The notes under the pieces were generated by a model. The model made no database searches. It had not been told where the DNA came from and saw nothing but the letters and a program-made list of their open reading frames with translations. 34,317 nucleotides of DNA from Clostridia bacterium (GTDB lineage Bacteria > Bacillota > Clostridia > Oscillospirales > Acutalibacteraceae), in the NCBI GenBank assembly GCA_017449935.1, contig JAFSYP010000123.1, forward strand, positions 1 through 34,317, given 5' to 3'. Shown here piece after piece: positions 23,901 to 30,895 of the stretch (position 1 is the stretch's first letter; every line of letters begins with the position of its first letter). The position numbers and the translations under genes are program-made.

Positions 23901-24126
23901 GATCGAAACGGTCAAAAAGGCCGAGGACAGCGACGCCTTCGTCGTGCGTACCTATGAAACGTGGAACCGCCGCACCGACTGCACGCTCGTCTTTGACAGA
24001 GCGATTCGCAAGGCTTTTGTGACCGATCTGCTCGAAAGAGGCGACGAACCGCTTGAAACGGACGGGAATACCGTCCGGCTGACGTACAAGCCGTTCCAGA
24101 TTCAAACACTGAAATTATACTTCTGA
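20962..24126 (+). CDS. Cytoplasmic GH38 alpha-mannosidase
   Basis: The 1054-residue enzyme has the full GH38 layout. An N-terminal beta domain runs to about 240. The catalytic barrel starts with GHTHIDTAWRW (zinc ligands His254 and Asp256) and contains WLPDVFGYS with the nucleophile Asp366. A middle helical domain includes NQFHDIIPGSS (fourth zinc ligand His585), and beta domains run to the end. No signal peptide is present, so it acts on mannosides that have entered the cell. Substrate linkage (alpha-1,2, -1,3 or -1,6) cannot be read. It is monocistronic between its own promoter and a terminator; a GH92 enzyme follows 1.4 kb downstream. Confidence 0.95.
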   Translation: MPMTHFDIPFTDKNNERRMLFRRIERLCRDMRARVFDNSVRVGGLFFREGQFSPEAIEEGDWRPFGDEEYWGAREEYCWFRQSVTIPESFRGREVVYEVDPLPDVEWDTSAFQFILFVDGEIRQGIDSNHTYAILTPCAEGGETYEIAMNAYCDDNDYCGQAKLYAYLKTRDPIARDLYYDFSVPLNAAHQFGADDLPRVHILKTLNTAANMLEMTETDTVRFHESAKAASEYLHEHLYGEGSPVKVAAIGHTHIDTAWRWRIRQSRDKAARSFATVLALMEEYPDYKFMSPQAQLYDFVKQDYPLLYARIREKVREGRWEAEGSMWVESDTNVISGESLVRQFMVGKRFFRDEFGADNRIMWLPDVFGYSAALPQIMKLAGIDYFMTTKISWSEIDRLPFDTFRWRGIDGSTVLAHFIPSISQSSSKIGFQTTYTTDLNPDYMINGWRRYANKDLNEEYLCSFGHGDGGGGPDRSMLENGKRMREGIEGCPKTYPEFTRAFFDRLAQEVSDSPRLPEWFGELYLEFHRGTLTSQSRNKRYNRKSEILMHDCETLHALAHRLTGSAYPADRLLEDWKLILLNQFHDIIPGSSIYPVYEDSKAQYEQVLSDGEALRCDAMQALTARMDLDRDAIVVFNTLGFARTDTVMLAWPDMGSFVLTDRDGAALPYQRTFDGRLLFLAKDVPAKGYKAFYIRPGQPAPQENRVVTDGACFDTPYLRAEFDENCNISRLYHKESGRDTAPVGEVLNRLIAFEDRPNVYEAWDVKSYYDEKYWIVDDVQSSGIVEQGPVRTAFRVVRRFRESTIEQTFVFYPDFARIDVCYVIDWHEKHVLLKADYPVDVNAAKATYDIQFGNLERTAHNNTTWDFSQFEVCGHKWADLSDNSFGLSVLNDCKYGWNIKNGRIRPSILRCATDPNPYQDREIHHVTYALYPHSGAVSGSGVVEEGYKLNIPLHAAYAQKHAGDLPPQFCAVSSDRSNVVIETVKKAEDSDAFVVRTYETWNRRTDCTLVFDRAIRKAFVTDLLERGDEPLETDGNTVRLTYKPFQIQTLKLYF

Positions 24127-24134
24127 AAAAATGA

Positions 24135-24164
24135 GGAGCTGCCGCAACGATCTGCGACAGCTCC
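24135..24164. terminator. Bidirectional terminator between GH38 and DUF1508 genes
   Basis: GGAGCTG (24135-24141) pairs with CAGCTCC (24158-24164), with an inner CGCA/TGCG pair. The minus strand continues TCATTTTTTC, the plus strand CTTGCATTTT. Its core resembles the stems at 3662 and 30865. Confidence 0.8.
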
Positions 24165-24181
24165 CTTGCATTTTGGGTGGT

Positions 24182-24547
24182 TCAGATTTTTTCGATCGGC
24201 GCTTCCGGGGCGTTCTTCTTCACGCTCTCAATGCCGTTCAGGCAGCTTGCCTTGGCCTTGTAGCCTTCGCTGACCGCGATGATCTCGCCGTTTCTTGCCT
24301 TCAGACGGAAACGATACTCGCCGGCCTTGTCCGTGTAGATCTCATACTTCGGATGCTTGACGGTCTCAAATCCCTCGACCGTCTGATCCTCGACGTCCGC
24401 CGCGCTGTTGGTGCGGACGCTCTCGATACCGTTCATGCAGGCTGCTTCGGTCGTGTAGACTTCGCTGGTCGCGATCACTTCGCCGTTGCCTGCTTTGAGG
24501 TCGAACTTGATGCCGGTGTTCGTTTCTTTCACTACGAATTTGCCCAT
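24182..24547 (-). CDS. DUF1508 (YegP-like) two-repeat protein
   Basis: The 121-residue protein consists of two tandem copies of the DUF1508/UPF0339 unit, about 1-55 and 65-115. Each has the pattern F-x-LKA-x-NGE-I-(A)-S-E-x-Y and C-(M/L)-NGIESV. The function of this family is not established; the two copies form one small alpha/beta fold in relatives. GGGGG precedes the ATG. It lies 51 nt downstream of the TIM-barrel enzyme gene with no terminator between, so it is probably cotranscribed with it. Confidence 0.9.
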   Translation of the reverse strand: MGKFVVKETNTGIKFDLKAGNGEVIATSEVYTTEAACMNGIESVRTNSAADVEDQTVEGFETVKHPKYEIYTDKAGEYRFRLKARNGEIIAVSEGYKAKASCLNGIESVKKNAPEAPIEKI

Positions 24548-24598
24548 TGGTATTTCCCCCGTTATACAATATTCAGGCCGTCCGACCTGTGGAGCGCA

Positions 24599-25372
24599 TC
24601 AAAGAGACTGTAAAAATGCCCAGGATTCCTCGGTCGACTTGAATGGATCGCCGTCCGTCCAGTCGCAGTCCTGCTCGTAGGCGATGAAGGGGATGCCCAA
24701 CTCGCACACGGCTTGATAGCAGGCCTTCAGATCGACGACGCCCCGGCCGAGAGAAACAAACTTGCGGTAGCCGTCCTTGTCGAAAACATAATCTTTGAAG
24801 TGAACGACCTTGACGCGGCCGCGCATTTTGTACAAGAATTCCGCCGGGTCCTGTCCGCCATAGCGGATCCAGGCGAGGTCGGGGATGAACCAAAACAGCT
24901 CCGGGTCCGTCTCATTCAGAAGCAGATCCATCATGCATCCCATGTGATCGTCCAGGCGGTGGAATTCAAACGCGTGGTTGTGATAGTGGAACTGCATACC
25001 GCTTTCCCGAAACAGCTTGCCGACGCGCTGCGCTTTTTCGATGAAAGCGCGCACGGTCCTTGTGTTATACCGCGCGTCGTTGGGCGCGGCTCCGATCCCG
25101 ATCGCGCTGCAGCCGATGATCCGGTGATGCTCGATCACATCCTGCGGCGCCTCCAGCATCCAATCGAAGCTCTTGTGCGTGACGCAGACCTGCATCCCGT
25201 GCTTTTGCAGAATATCGCGCTGCGTTTCGGCGGGAATATCGCCGATCGCGGAGATCTGTACGTCGCGCACGCCCATGTTTTGAAGACGGGAGAGCGTCGA
25301 ATCGAAGTCTTCAGCGGTTTTGATATGGTCGCGCAGCGTGTAAAGCTGGATGGCCATTTTCGGTTTTTGCAT
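24599..25372 (-). CDS. Xylose-isomerase-like TIM barrel sugar-phosphate isomerase/epimerase
   Basis: The 257-residue protein belongs to the AP-endonuclease-2/xylose-isomerase-like superfamily. The start (AIQLYTLRD) is the usual first strand. Metal-ligand candidates are in HYHNHAFEF, FIPDLAWI, VKVVHFKD and IAYEQD. It has no signal peptide, so it is cytosolic. Members act on sugars or inositol derivatives, and the precise substrate is unknown. A GAGGG precedes the ATG. It is divergent from the GH92 gene, sharing an inverted repeat that covers both -35 elements, which suggests common control with mannose-glycan breakdown. Confidence 0.87.
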   Translation of the reverse strand: MQKPKMAIQLYTLRDHIKTAEDFDSTLSRLQNMGVRDVQISAIGDIPAETQRDILQKHGMQVCVTHKSFDWMLEAPQDVIEHHRIIGCSAIGIGAAPNDARYNTRTVRAFIEKAQRVGKLFRESGMQFHYHNHAFEFHRLDDHMGCMMDLLLNETDPELFWFIPDLAWIRYGGQDPAEFLYKMRGRVKVVHFKDYVFDKDGYRKFVSLGRGVVDLKACYQAVCELGIPFIAYEQDCDWTDGDPFKSTEESWAFLQSL

Positions 25373-25394
25373 ATTGATCCCTCATTTCCTCTTT

Positions 25395-25423
25395 ATTTTA
25401 ACAGATAATCCGAAAAATGTAAA
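25395..25423 (-). promoter_or_regulatory. Promoter of the isomerase/DUF1508 operon
   Basis: On the minus strand TTTACA (25418-25423), a 17-nt spacer and TAAAAT (25395-25400), 22 nt before the start codon. The -35 lies in one arm of the inverted repeat at 25414-25446. Confidence 0.75.
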
Positions 25424-25446
25424 GCGTCAATTTCTGTTTACATTTT
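25414..25446. promoter_or_regulatory. Perfect 10-bp inverted repeat spanning both -35 elements
   Basis: AAAATGTAAA (25414-25423) and TTTACATTTT (25437-25446) are exact reverse complements separated by 13 nt. Each arm contains the -35 (TTTACA) of one divergent promoter. A symmetric sequence would also arise if both promoters used the same -35, but identity extends four bases beyond the hexamer on each side, so an operator is plausible. Confidence 0.65.
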
Positions 25447-25465
25447 CCTGCCGTTGTGATAGAAT
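25437..25465 (+). promoter_or_regulatory. Promoter of the GH92 gene
   Basis: TTTACA (25437-25442), a 17-nt spacer and TAGAAT (25460-25465), 26 nt before the GH92 start codon, which follows GGAGG. Confidence 0.78.
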
Positions 25466-25491
25466 AAGCATATGGATCGGAGGATACGGAT

Positions 25492-27441
25492 ATGGGATAT
25501 TTACAATACGTGAATATAAAGCAGGGCACCTTTTCCGAGCATCGTTTTTCAAACGGCAATACACTGCCTTTGGTGCAGCTGCCGTTTGCCATGGCGGGAT
25601 ACGCGCCGCAGACTGAGGACAGGGGAGGCTGGTATTATCATCCCGCGTCCCGCAGTCTGGAGGGCGTGCGTCTGACGCACCAGCCGAGCCCGTGGATCGG
25701 CGATTACGGCGCGTTTCTGTTCACGCCGCAGACGGACGTCTTGCGCGATACGCCGTCGCGTGCGTGGTCGGGCTACCGGCCTTCCGAAGCCGTTCTGACG
25801 CCGGCGTATATGAAGCTGCGTTTTCTACGCGCAAGGACCGATCTGGAACTGACGCCCGGCGTGCGCGCGTGCAAGATGCGCCTTGGCTTCCCGGACGGCA
25901 GAACGCCTTTTTTCTCCGTATTTCCGGTATACGGAAACTATACGTTTGACGTGGATTATGCCGAAAACAAAGCGTACGTCACGTCGGACGGCGCGCGCGG
26001 CGACTTTCATGAGGGATTCAAATGCTATCTGGTCTTGCGCTTTTCTTCGCCGATCGACGCGAAAAACACGGTGATCTCGAACAAGTTCCTGCATCTGGCG
26101 TTTTGCACTCGGCAGGTCGAGGTGGATGCGGCGACGTCCTACATCGGCTTTTCGCAGGCGGAAAAGAATCTCCGCGACGAATGCGGCGTATCGTTCGACC
26201 AAATGCGCGATAACGGCGAAAGAATATGGGAAGAATACCTGTCGCGTATCGAGATCGAACCGACGGACGAACGGCAGATGCGCACGTTCTACTCGTGCAT
26301 GTACCGCACCGGTCTGTTTCCGCACAAGGCGTATGAGATCGCGGACGGAAAACCTGTCCACTACTGTCCTTTCGACGGCTCCGTCCGTGAAGGCATACGG
26401 TATACCGACAACGGCTTTTGGGACACGTACCGCACGGAATATCCGCTGCTCGCGCGTATCGCGCCGAAGGAATACGCGCAGATGCTGGAGGGGTTTATCG
26501 CCGACTACCGCGACGGCGGATGGCTGCCGCGCTGGCCGTCGATCGGCGAACGCGGCTGTATGCCCAGCACGCTGATCGACGCCGTGATCGCCGACGCCGC
26601 CGTAAAGGGTATCATCGGCGGCGAGCTTCTGGAAACGGCGCTGGAAGCTATGCTCAAGCACGCGAACACAGATGCGCCGAACGAGGATCTCGGCCGTACC
26701 GGCGCGGGAAGCTATGTGAAGTACGGATATGTGCCGAACGACGTGGTCCACAGGGACAGCGTCAACCTGACTCTGGACGCATCTTACGGCGATTTCTGTA
26801 TCGCGCAGGTCGCGAAAGTACTCGGCAAAACGGAGATCGAGCGCACATACCGCAGCCGCGCGCTGAATTACCGCAATCTGTTCGATCCCGAAACCGGATT
26901 CATGCGCGGCAGATCGTCCGACGGCAGATTTGCGGAACCGTTCGATCCGTTCGACTGGGGCGGCGACTATACGGAAGGCGGCGCGTGGCAGTCGTCTTTT
27001 GCCGTGCCGCACGACGTCGACGGTCTTGCGGCGCTTTACGGCGGCAGGGACAAGCTGCTTGAAAAGCTCGATGCGCTGTTCTCGACGCCGCCGCTGTACA
27101 ATACGTGCGGCTACGGGAGCGAGATCCATGAAATGACGGAAATGGCCGCCGCGGATTTCGGTCAGTGCGCGATCTCGAATCAGCCGAGCTTCCATCTGCC
27201 GTACCTGTTTGCCGCGCTCGGTCAGCCGGAAAAGACGGCGTATTGGGTCCGGAAAATCTGTGCGCAGGCGTTCAGCGACGCGGACGACGGTTTCCCCGGC
27301 GACGAGGACAACGGTTCGATGGCGGCGTGGTACATCCTGTCTGTTTTGGGAATATACGATATTTGTCCCGGAAAGAACGAAACGATCCGCATTCCCATGC
27401 TCTGCAAACGCGCGTCGATCCTCGGCGAACCGTTGAAATAA
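25492..27441 (+). CDS. GH92 alpha-mannosidase, short form, cytoplasmic
   Basis: The 649-residue protein is a GH92 exo-alpha-mannosidase, a calcium-dependent inverting enzyme family. Motifs include GTLPL-like NTLPLVQLPFAM, the YTDNGFWDTYRTEYPL stretch, GCMPSTLIDAV, FAEPFDPFDWGGDYTEG and the C-terminal GDEDNGSMAAWYILSVLGIY. It stops about 35 residues after this last motif, where most members have more beta-strands (typical length is above 700), so the C-terminal lobe is shortened. No signal peptide is present, unlike most Bacteroides enzymes. It probably works with the GH38 enzyme on imported mannosides. Confidence 0.94.
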   Translation: MGYLQYVNIKQGTFSEHRFSNGNTLPLVQLPFAMAGYAPQTEDRGGWYYHPASRSLEGVRLTHQPSPWIGDYGAFLFTPQTDVLRDTPSRAWSGYRPSEAVLTPAYMKLRFLRARTDLELTPGVRACKMRLGFPDGRTPFFSVFPVYGNYTFDVDYAENKAYVTSDGARGDFHEGFKCYLVLRFSSPIDAKNTVISNKFLHLAFCTRQVEVDAATSYIGFSQAEKNLRDECGVSFDQMRDNGERIWEEYLSRIEIEPTDERQMRTFYSCMYRTGLFPHKAYEIADGKPVHYCPFDGSVREGIRYTDNGFWDTYRTEYPLLARIAPKEYAQMLEGFIADYRDGGWLPRWPSIGERGCMPSTLIDAVIADAAVKGIIGGELLETALEAMLKHANTDAPNEDLGRTGAGSYVKYGYVPNDVVHRDSVNLTLDASYGDFCIAQVAKVLGKTEIERTYRSRALNYRNLFDPETGFMRGRSSDGRFAEPFDPFDWGGDYTEGGAWQSSFAVPHDVDGLAALYGGRDKLLEKLDALFSTPPLYNTCGYGSEIHEMTEMAAADFGQCAISNQPSFHLPYLFAALGQPEKTAYWVRKICAQAFSDADDGFPGDEDNGSMAAWYILSVLGIYDICPGKNETIRIPMLCKRASILGEPLK

Positions 27442-27503
27442 CGGATCGGCCGAATATGTGAATCATTAAGAATGGTTGTTATCTCAAATAAAGGAGGCTT
27501 ACT

Positions 27504-28859
27504 ATGGACGTTCCGGAAATAACCGAAGCATTAACGCCGACAAATGATGCAAAACGTACGCCTGTTTTGACTGCGATCGTTGCGTCGCTGCTTGTCACCG
27601 TGCTGCTGATCGGTATCATTTCTATCCCGATGCGATACGGCGGCTTCAGCGAATTCTGGTATGACACGCACGGCGGCATTGTGGCATACCCGGTCGTTTT
27701 GGTGCACGGCCTCGGCGGATGGGGCGAAGGCTCCGCGCTCGAGGACGTCCCGTACTGGGGCGCGACGACCGGGAGCCTTGCGAAGTATTTGCGCGATAAC
27801 AACCATACGGTCTGCGTGCCGACGGTCGGGCCGTATTCCAGCACATGGGACCGCACGTGCGAACTTTATGCGCAGTTGACCGGAACGAGAGTGGACTACG
27901 GCGCAGCGCATTCCAAAGCGCACGGACACGAGCGGTTCGGGCGCACGTATGATACAGCGCTCGTTCCGAACTGGGGCGAGAAGATCAACGGCGGTCAGCG
28001 TGTGCGGATCAATCTGATCAGTCACAGCTTCGGCGGCGCGACGATCCGTATGCTCGCGTCGCTTCTCGCGTACGGCGACGAGGCGGAACGCGCCGCTGCA
28101 AAAGACGAAACCTCCGGTTTGTTTACCGGAGGAAAGGCAGATTGGGTGTTCAGTGTCACGACGCTTTGCGCGCCGCACAACGGATCGCAGCTGACCTGTA
28201 TCGTGGATGAGATCGGCTCCGTGGCGGGCTTGGACAACGCGACCGACCTTCTGGTCGATCTGCTGTTCAAGACGCTCAAGCAAAACGGCGCCGTCAATTC
28301 CATGCCCGACCTGATGCTTGAACAATTCGGCGTCGGCGTAAAAGAATCGGACGAAGGCGACGTGTCAGAAGCGCTGAAAAAGATCGAGAGCGTCGGGAAC
28401 GATCACGCGTTCTACGATCTCTCGCCGGACGGCGCCGCGGCGCTCAATCAGACGATCCGCACCGTCGACAGCGTGTATTATTTTTCCTATCCGTACAGCA
28501 CGACACAGGAGGGAAAGATCCTGCGCGGCATGGTGCCGCGGACCGATACGCTTCCCGTGCTGTATCCGCTGGCGTTGGCGATGGGCAGCTACACGGGCAC
28601 GACGCCCGGCGGCATTGTGATCGACGAATCCTGGCAGGACAACGACGGTCTGGTCAGCGTCGTATCGGCGCAGTATCCGACGGGCGAGGCGAACGTCCCG
28701 CTCCCGACAGACGTTTCGCTGATCGAACGCGGCGTTTGGAACGTAGCGCCGACCGGCAGCGGCGACCACAGCAAGGTCGTCGGAACAAACGCTTCGGCCG
28801 AACAGACGCATCGCTTTTATGACGAGCTTTTGAAGATGCTGAACGAATTGAAGCGCTGA
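27504..28859 (+). CDS. Membrane-anchored family I.5-like lipase
   Basis: The 451-residue protein has one transmembrane segment (about 22-44) and an alpha/beta-hydrolase domain outside. It resembles staphylococcal/Geobacillus lipases: YPVVLVHGLGGWG (oxyanion region), VGPYSSTWDR, ELYAQL, VDYGAAHSKAHGHERFG (the histidine- and aspartate-rich zinc-site stretch of that family), the nucleophile Ser175 in SHSFGG, Asp381 in NDGLVS and His422 in GDHSKVVG. A triacylglycerol or phospholipid ester substrate is likely. AAAGGAGG precedes the ATG. The 62 nt after the GH92 gene hold no clear terminator. Confidence 0.9.
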   Translation: MDVPEITEALTPTNDAKRTPVLTAIVASLLVTVLLIGIISIPMRYGGFSEFWYDTHGGIVAYPVVLVHGLGGWGEGSALEDVPYWGATTGSLAKYLRDNNHTVCVPTVGPYSSTWDRTCELYAQLTGTRVDYGAAHSKAHGHERFGRTYDTALVPNWGEKINGGQRVRINLISHSFGGATIRMLASLLAYGDEAERAAAKDETSGLFTGGKADWVFSVTTLCAPHNGSQLTCIVDEIGSVAGLDNATDLLVDLLFKTLKQNGAVNSMPDLMLEQFGVGVKESDEGDVSEALKKIESVGNDHAFYDLSPDGAAALNQTIRTVDSVYYFSYPYSTTQEGKILRGMVPRTDTLPVLYPLALAMGSYTGTTPGGIVIDESWQDNDGLVSVVSAQYPTGEANVPLPTDVSLIERGVWNVAPTGSGDHSKVVGTNASAEQTHRFYDELLKMLNELKR

Positions 28860-28864
28860 TCCGT

Positions 28865-29536
28865 TCAGACCGCGAGCTTCGGCAGCAGTTCAAGCAGGAT
28901 CGCGACGGCACGGTCTGCGGCTTTGCGCGTAAAGGTCGGGAAATCCTCCGTCGCGCTGCCGTCCGCCATGTCGGATATGGCGCGCAGCACAAGGAACGGC
29001 ACGCCGTTCAGCGTCGCCGTATGCGCCACGGCGCAGCCCTCCATCTCGGTGCACAGCGCGCCGGTTTTCTCGGCGATGCGCATCCTGTCGTCCGGATCGG
29101 AGATGAACTGATCGCCCGTTGCGATGCGTCCGATTTTGCAGTCCGGGATCGTTTCGGATGCGATCTTCACCATTTTTTCGTTCGCGGCGTAGCTTTCCGC
29201 GAGCGGCTCGAACTGCCGCAGCACCCAGCTTTGCATATCGTGATAGACGAGCTCGCGCCCGACGACGAGGTCAAAATAGCCGACGTCCGCGCACAGGCTC
29301 CCCGCGACGCCGTTCTGCACGATAAGGTCCGGCGAAAAACGGTCGATCAGAATTTGCGTGTGCATGGCGGCGTTGACTTTGCCGACGCCGCAGACGCAGA
29401 GTACGACGGGGACGTCCCGGATCGTTCCGGCGTAATAGGGGAGACCGGCAAAGGTCTGCACCGACGTTATTTTCATCTGCTCCGTCATCGCCAGCATTTC
29501 GGATTCCATGGCGGCGATGATCCCGATAGTTTTCAT
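28865..29536 (-). CDS. mtnN: 5'-methylthioadenosine/S-adenosylhomocysteine nucleosidase
   Basis: The 223-residue enzyme cleaves adenine from MTA and SAH in methyl-cycle salvage. It has GIIAAMESEM (catalytic Glu near residue 11), the CGVGKVNAAM phosphate/ribose loop, VQNGVAGS, CTEMEGCAVAH (ribose-binding Glu) and AISDMAD with the catalytic Asp. Length is normal. CAGGAGTG precedes the ATG. It converges on the lipase gene with only 5 nt between the stop codons and no terminator, and is divergent from a small membrane protein gene 39 nt away. Confidence 0.95.
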   Translation of the reverse strand: MKTIGIIAAMESEMLAMTEQMKITSVQTFAGLPYYAGTIRDVPVVLCVCGVGKVNAAMHTQILIDRFSPDLIVQNGVAGSLCADVGYFDLVVGRELVYHDMQSWVLRQFEPLAESYAANEKMVKIASETIPDCKIGRIATGDQFISDPDDRMRIAEKTGALCTEMEGCAVAHTATLNGVPFLVLRAISDMADGSATEDFPTFTRKAADRAVAILLELLPKLAV

Positions 29537-29575
29537 GTTTTCACTCCTGTATTATTATTTTGAAAGGATGATCGA

Positions 29576-29881
29576 ATGATGCGAAGAAGCGCAAGGGGAC
29601 ACGGGTTTATTCTTTGTCTGCTGCTGAATATGGCGTTTCGCTTTGAGTGGGCGATCGCGGCAATCATTTTGCTGGTTGTGCATTACTGGCTGGGGTGGCC
29701 GCTGTTCCTCGTTTGGGTGCCTTTGGCGATCTGGTTTCTTTACGCGCTGTGCATCACCGCCGTGCTCAGTCTTGCCAATCGGGCGGGTAACGCGCCGACC
29801 GAGGAGCGGCCGAACAGGAATCCCTATTCAAAAACGAACACCGATTTTCCGTACAATACGGATGATGCGAACAACGGATGA
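29576..29881 (+). CDS. Small membrane protein of unknown function
   Basis: The 101-residue protein has a basic N-terminus, two or three hydrophobic helices between about residues 10 and 68 (including LLVVHYWLGWPLFLVWVPLAIWFLYALCITAVL) and a polar, Asn-rich tail. I recognise no family. AAAGGATG precedes the two adjacent ATGs. It lies 15 nt before the metallophosphoesterase gene, in an apparent operon. Confidence 0.75.
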   Translation: MMRRSARGHGFILCLLLNMAFRFEWAIAAIILLVVHYWLGWPLFLVWVPLAIWFLYALCITAVLSLANRAGNAPTEERPNRNPYSKTNTDFPYNTDDANNG

Positions 29882-29896
29882 AGGAGAGCGGACGAC

Positions 29897-30856
29897 ATGG
29901 ATAAATATGCGCGAATGCAGCGGGACCTGATGCTGATGGAACAAAACGGAAAGGTATCCGTTCCGGAGCCGGCCTCTGCCATCGTACCGGATGAAAAAGC
30001 ACGGTTGACTTTTGCCGTATGGGGCGATCCGCAGATCGCGTACTGGTCGGCGTTCCGCAGCGCGCGGTTTCTGGCGGCGTGCCGCGATCTGGCGAACTGC
30101 GCTTCGCCGCTGGATGCGCTGATCCTCGCCGGCGACATCACGGAGACGGGCGACGCCTCGGAATACCGCATGACGGCGCAGATTCTGAACGACGTCTGTC
30201 CGAACGCGTTCCGGCATTTTCTGTGCGTCAGCGGCAATCATGACGTGCGGCTGCGCAATTATCGCAAGCAGCTCTCCGTTTTCAATGACTTTATACGCAG
30301 CGTTCCCGGCGGCATTCCGGCAGGGGAAACGCGGCACTGTCACGGCGTGCAGATCAAAGGGTACAGATTCCTTCTGATGGGTTCGGACCGTGCGACGTTC
30401 GAGGGCGCGTATATCAGCGCAAAACAGCTTGATTGGCTGGACGAGCAGCTCACGCTGTGTGACGGGAAACCGGCGTTTGTGGTCAACCATCAGACGCTGC
30501 ACGACATCAACGGTCTGCCGCAGACGTGGCTCGGCAAGGGCAAGTGGCGCGGTTCGGTCGGCTGGGAATCCGACAAGCTGCGCGCCGTTCTGGAAAAACA
30601 CTGCAACGTGATCTTCATCACGGGACATCTGCACTACGGCGTGAGCGCATTCACTTATGAGGACCACGGCGCGTTCAAAGCGCTGTCCGTGCCGACGGTC
30701 GGCGTGGTCAACCACGGCGAAGAAACGACCGACACACAGGGGTATGTCCTGAGCGTCTATGACGATCACATCCTCGCACGCGCACGCATATTCGGCGAGG
30801 GACGGTATTTGGACGCGGACCGGCCGAATGCCGAGATCGTGATCCCGATCGAATAG
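29897..30856 (+). CDS. Cytoplasmic metallophosphoesterase
   Basis: The 319-residue calcineurin-like phosphoesterase has all metal motifs: WGDPQ (Gln in place of the usual His of DxH), AGDITETG, SGNHD, VNHQ and TGHLH. The last part (after about residue 255) is a short beta sandwich. No signal peptide is present. The substrate is unknown. AGGAG precedes the ATG, and a strong terminator follows directly. Unlike the protein at 3701-4999 it keeps an intact GNHD. Confidence 0.88.
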   Translation: MDKYARMQRDLMLMEQNGKVSVPEPASAIVPDEKARLTFAVWGDPQIAYWSAFRSARFLAACRDLANCASPLDALILAGDITETGDASEYRMTAQILNDVCPNAFRHFLCVSGNHDVRLRNYRKQLSVFNDFIRSVPGGIPAGETRHCHGVQIKGYRFLLMGSDRATFEGAYISAKQLDWLDEQLTLCDGKPAFVVNHQTLHDINGLPQTWLGKGKWRGSVGWESDKLRAVLEKHCNVIFITGHLHYGVSAFTYEDHGAFKALSVPTVGVVNHGEETTDTQGYVLSVYDDHILARARIFGEGRYLDADRPNAEIVIPIE

Positions 30857-30864
30857 TATAACGG

Positions 30865-30895
30865 CTGCCGCAGCGGAAAACTGCGGCAGTTTTTT
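30865..30895 (+). terminator. Strong Rho-independent terminator
   Basis: CTGCCGCAG (30865-30873) pairs perfectly with CTGCGGCAG (30881-30889) around CGGAAAA, followed by six T. The T-run overlaps the stop codon of the convergent GH78 gene, which has no terminator of its own here. Confidence 0.93.

Noticed and set aside
22342-24105. A 587-codon minus-strand open frame over the GH38 gene
   Set aside because: It is a shadow of the complementary codons of a well-supported gene, with no domain or start signals.
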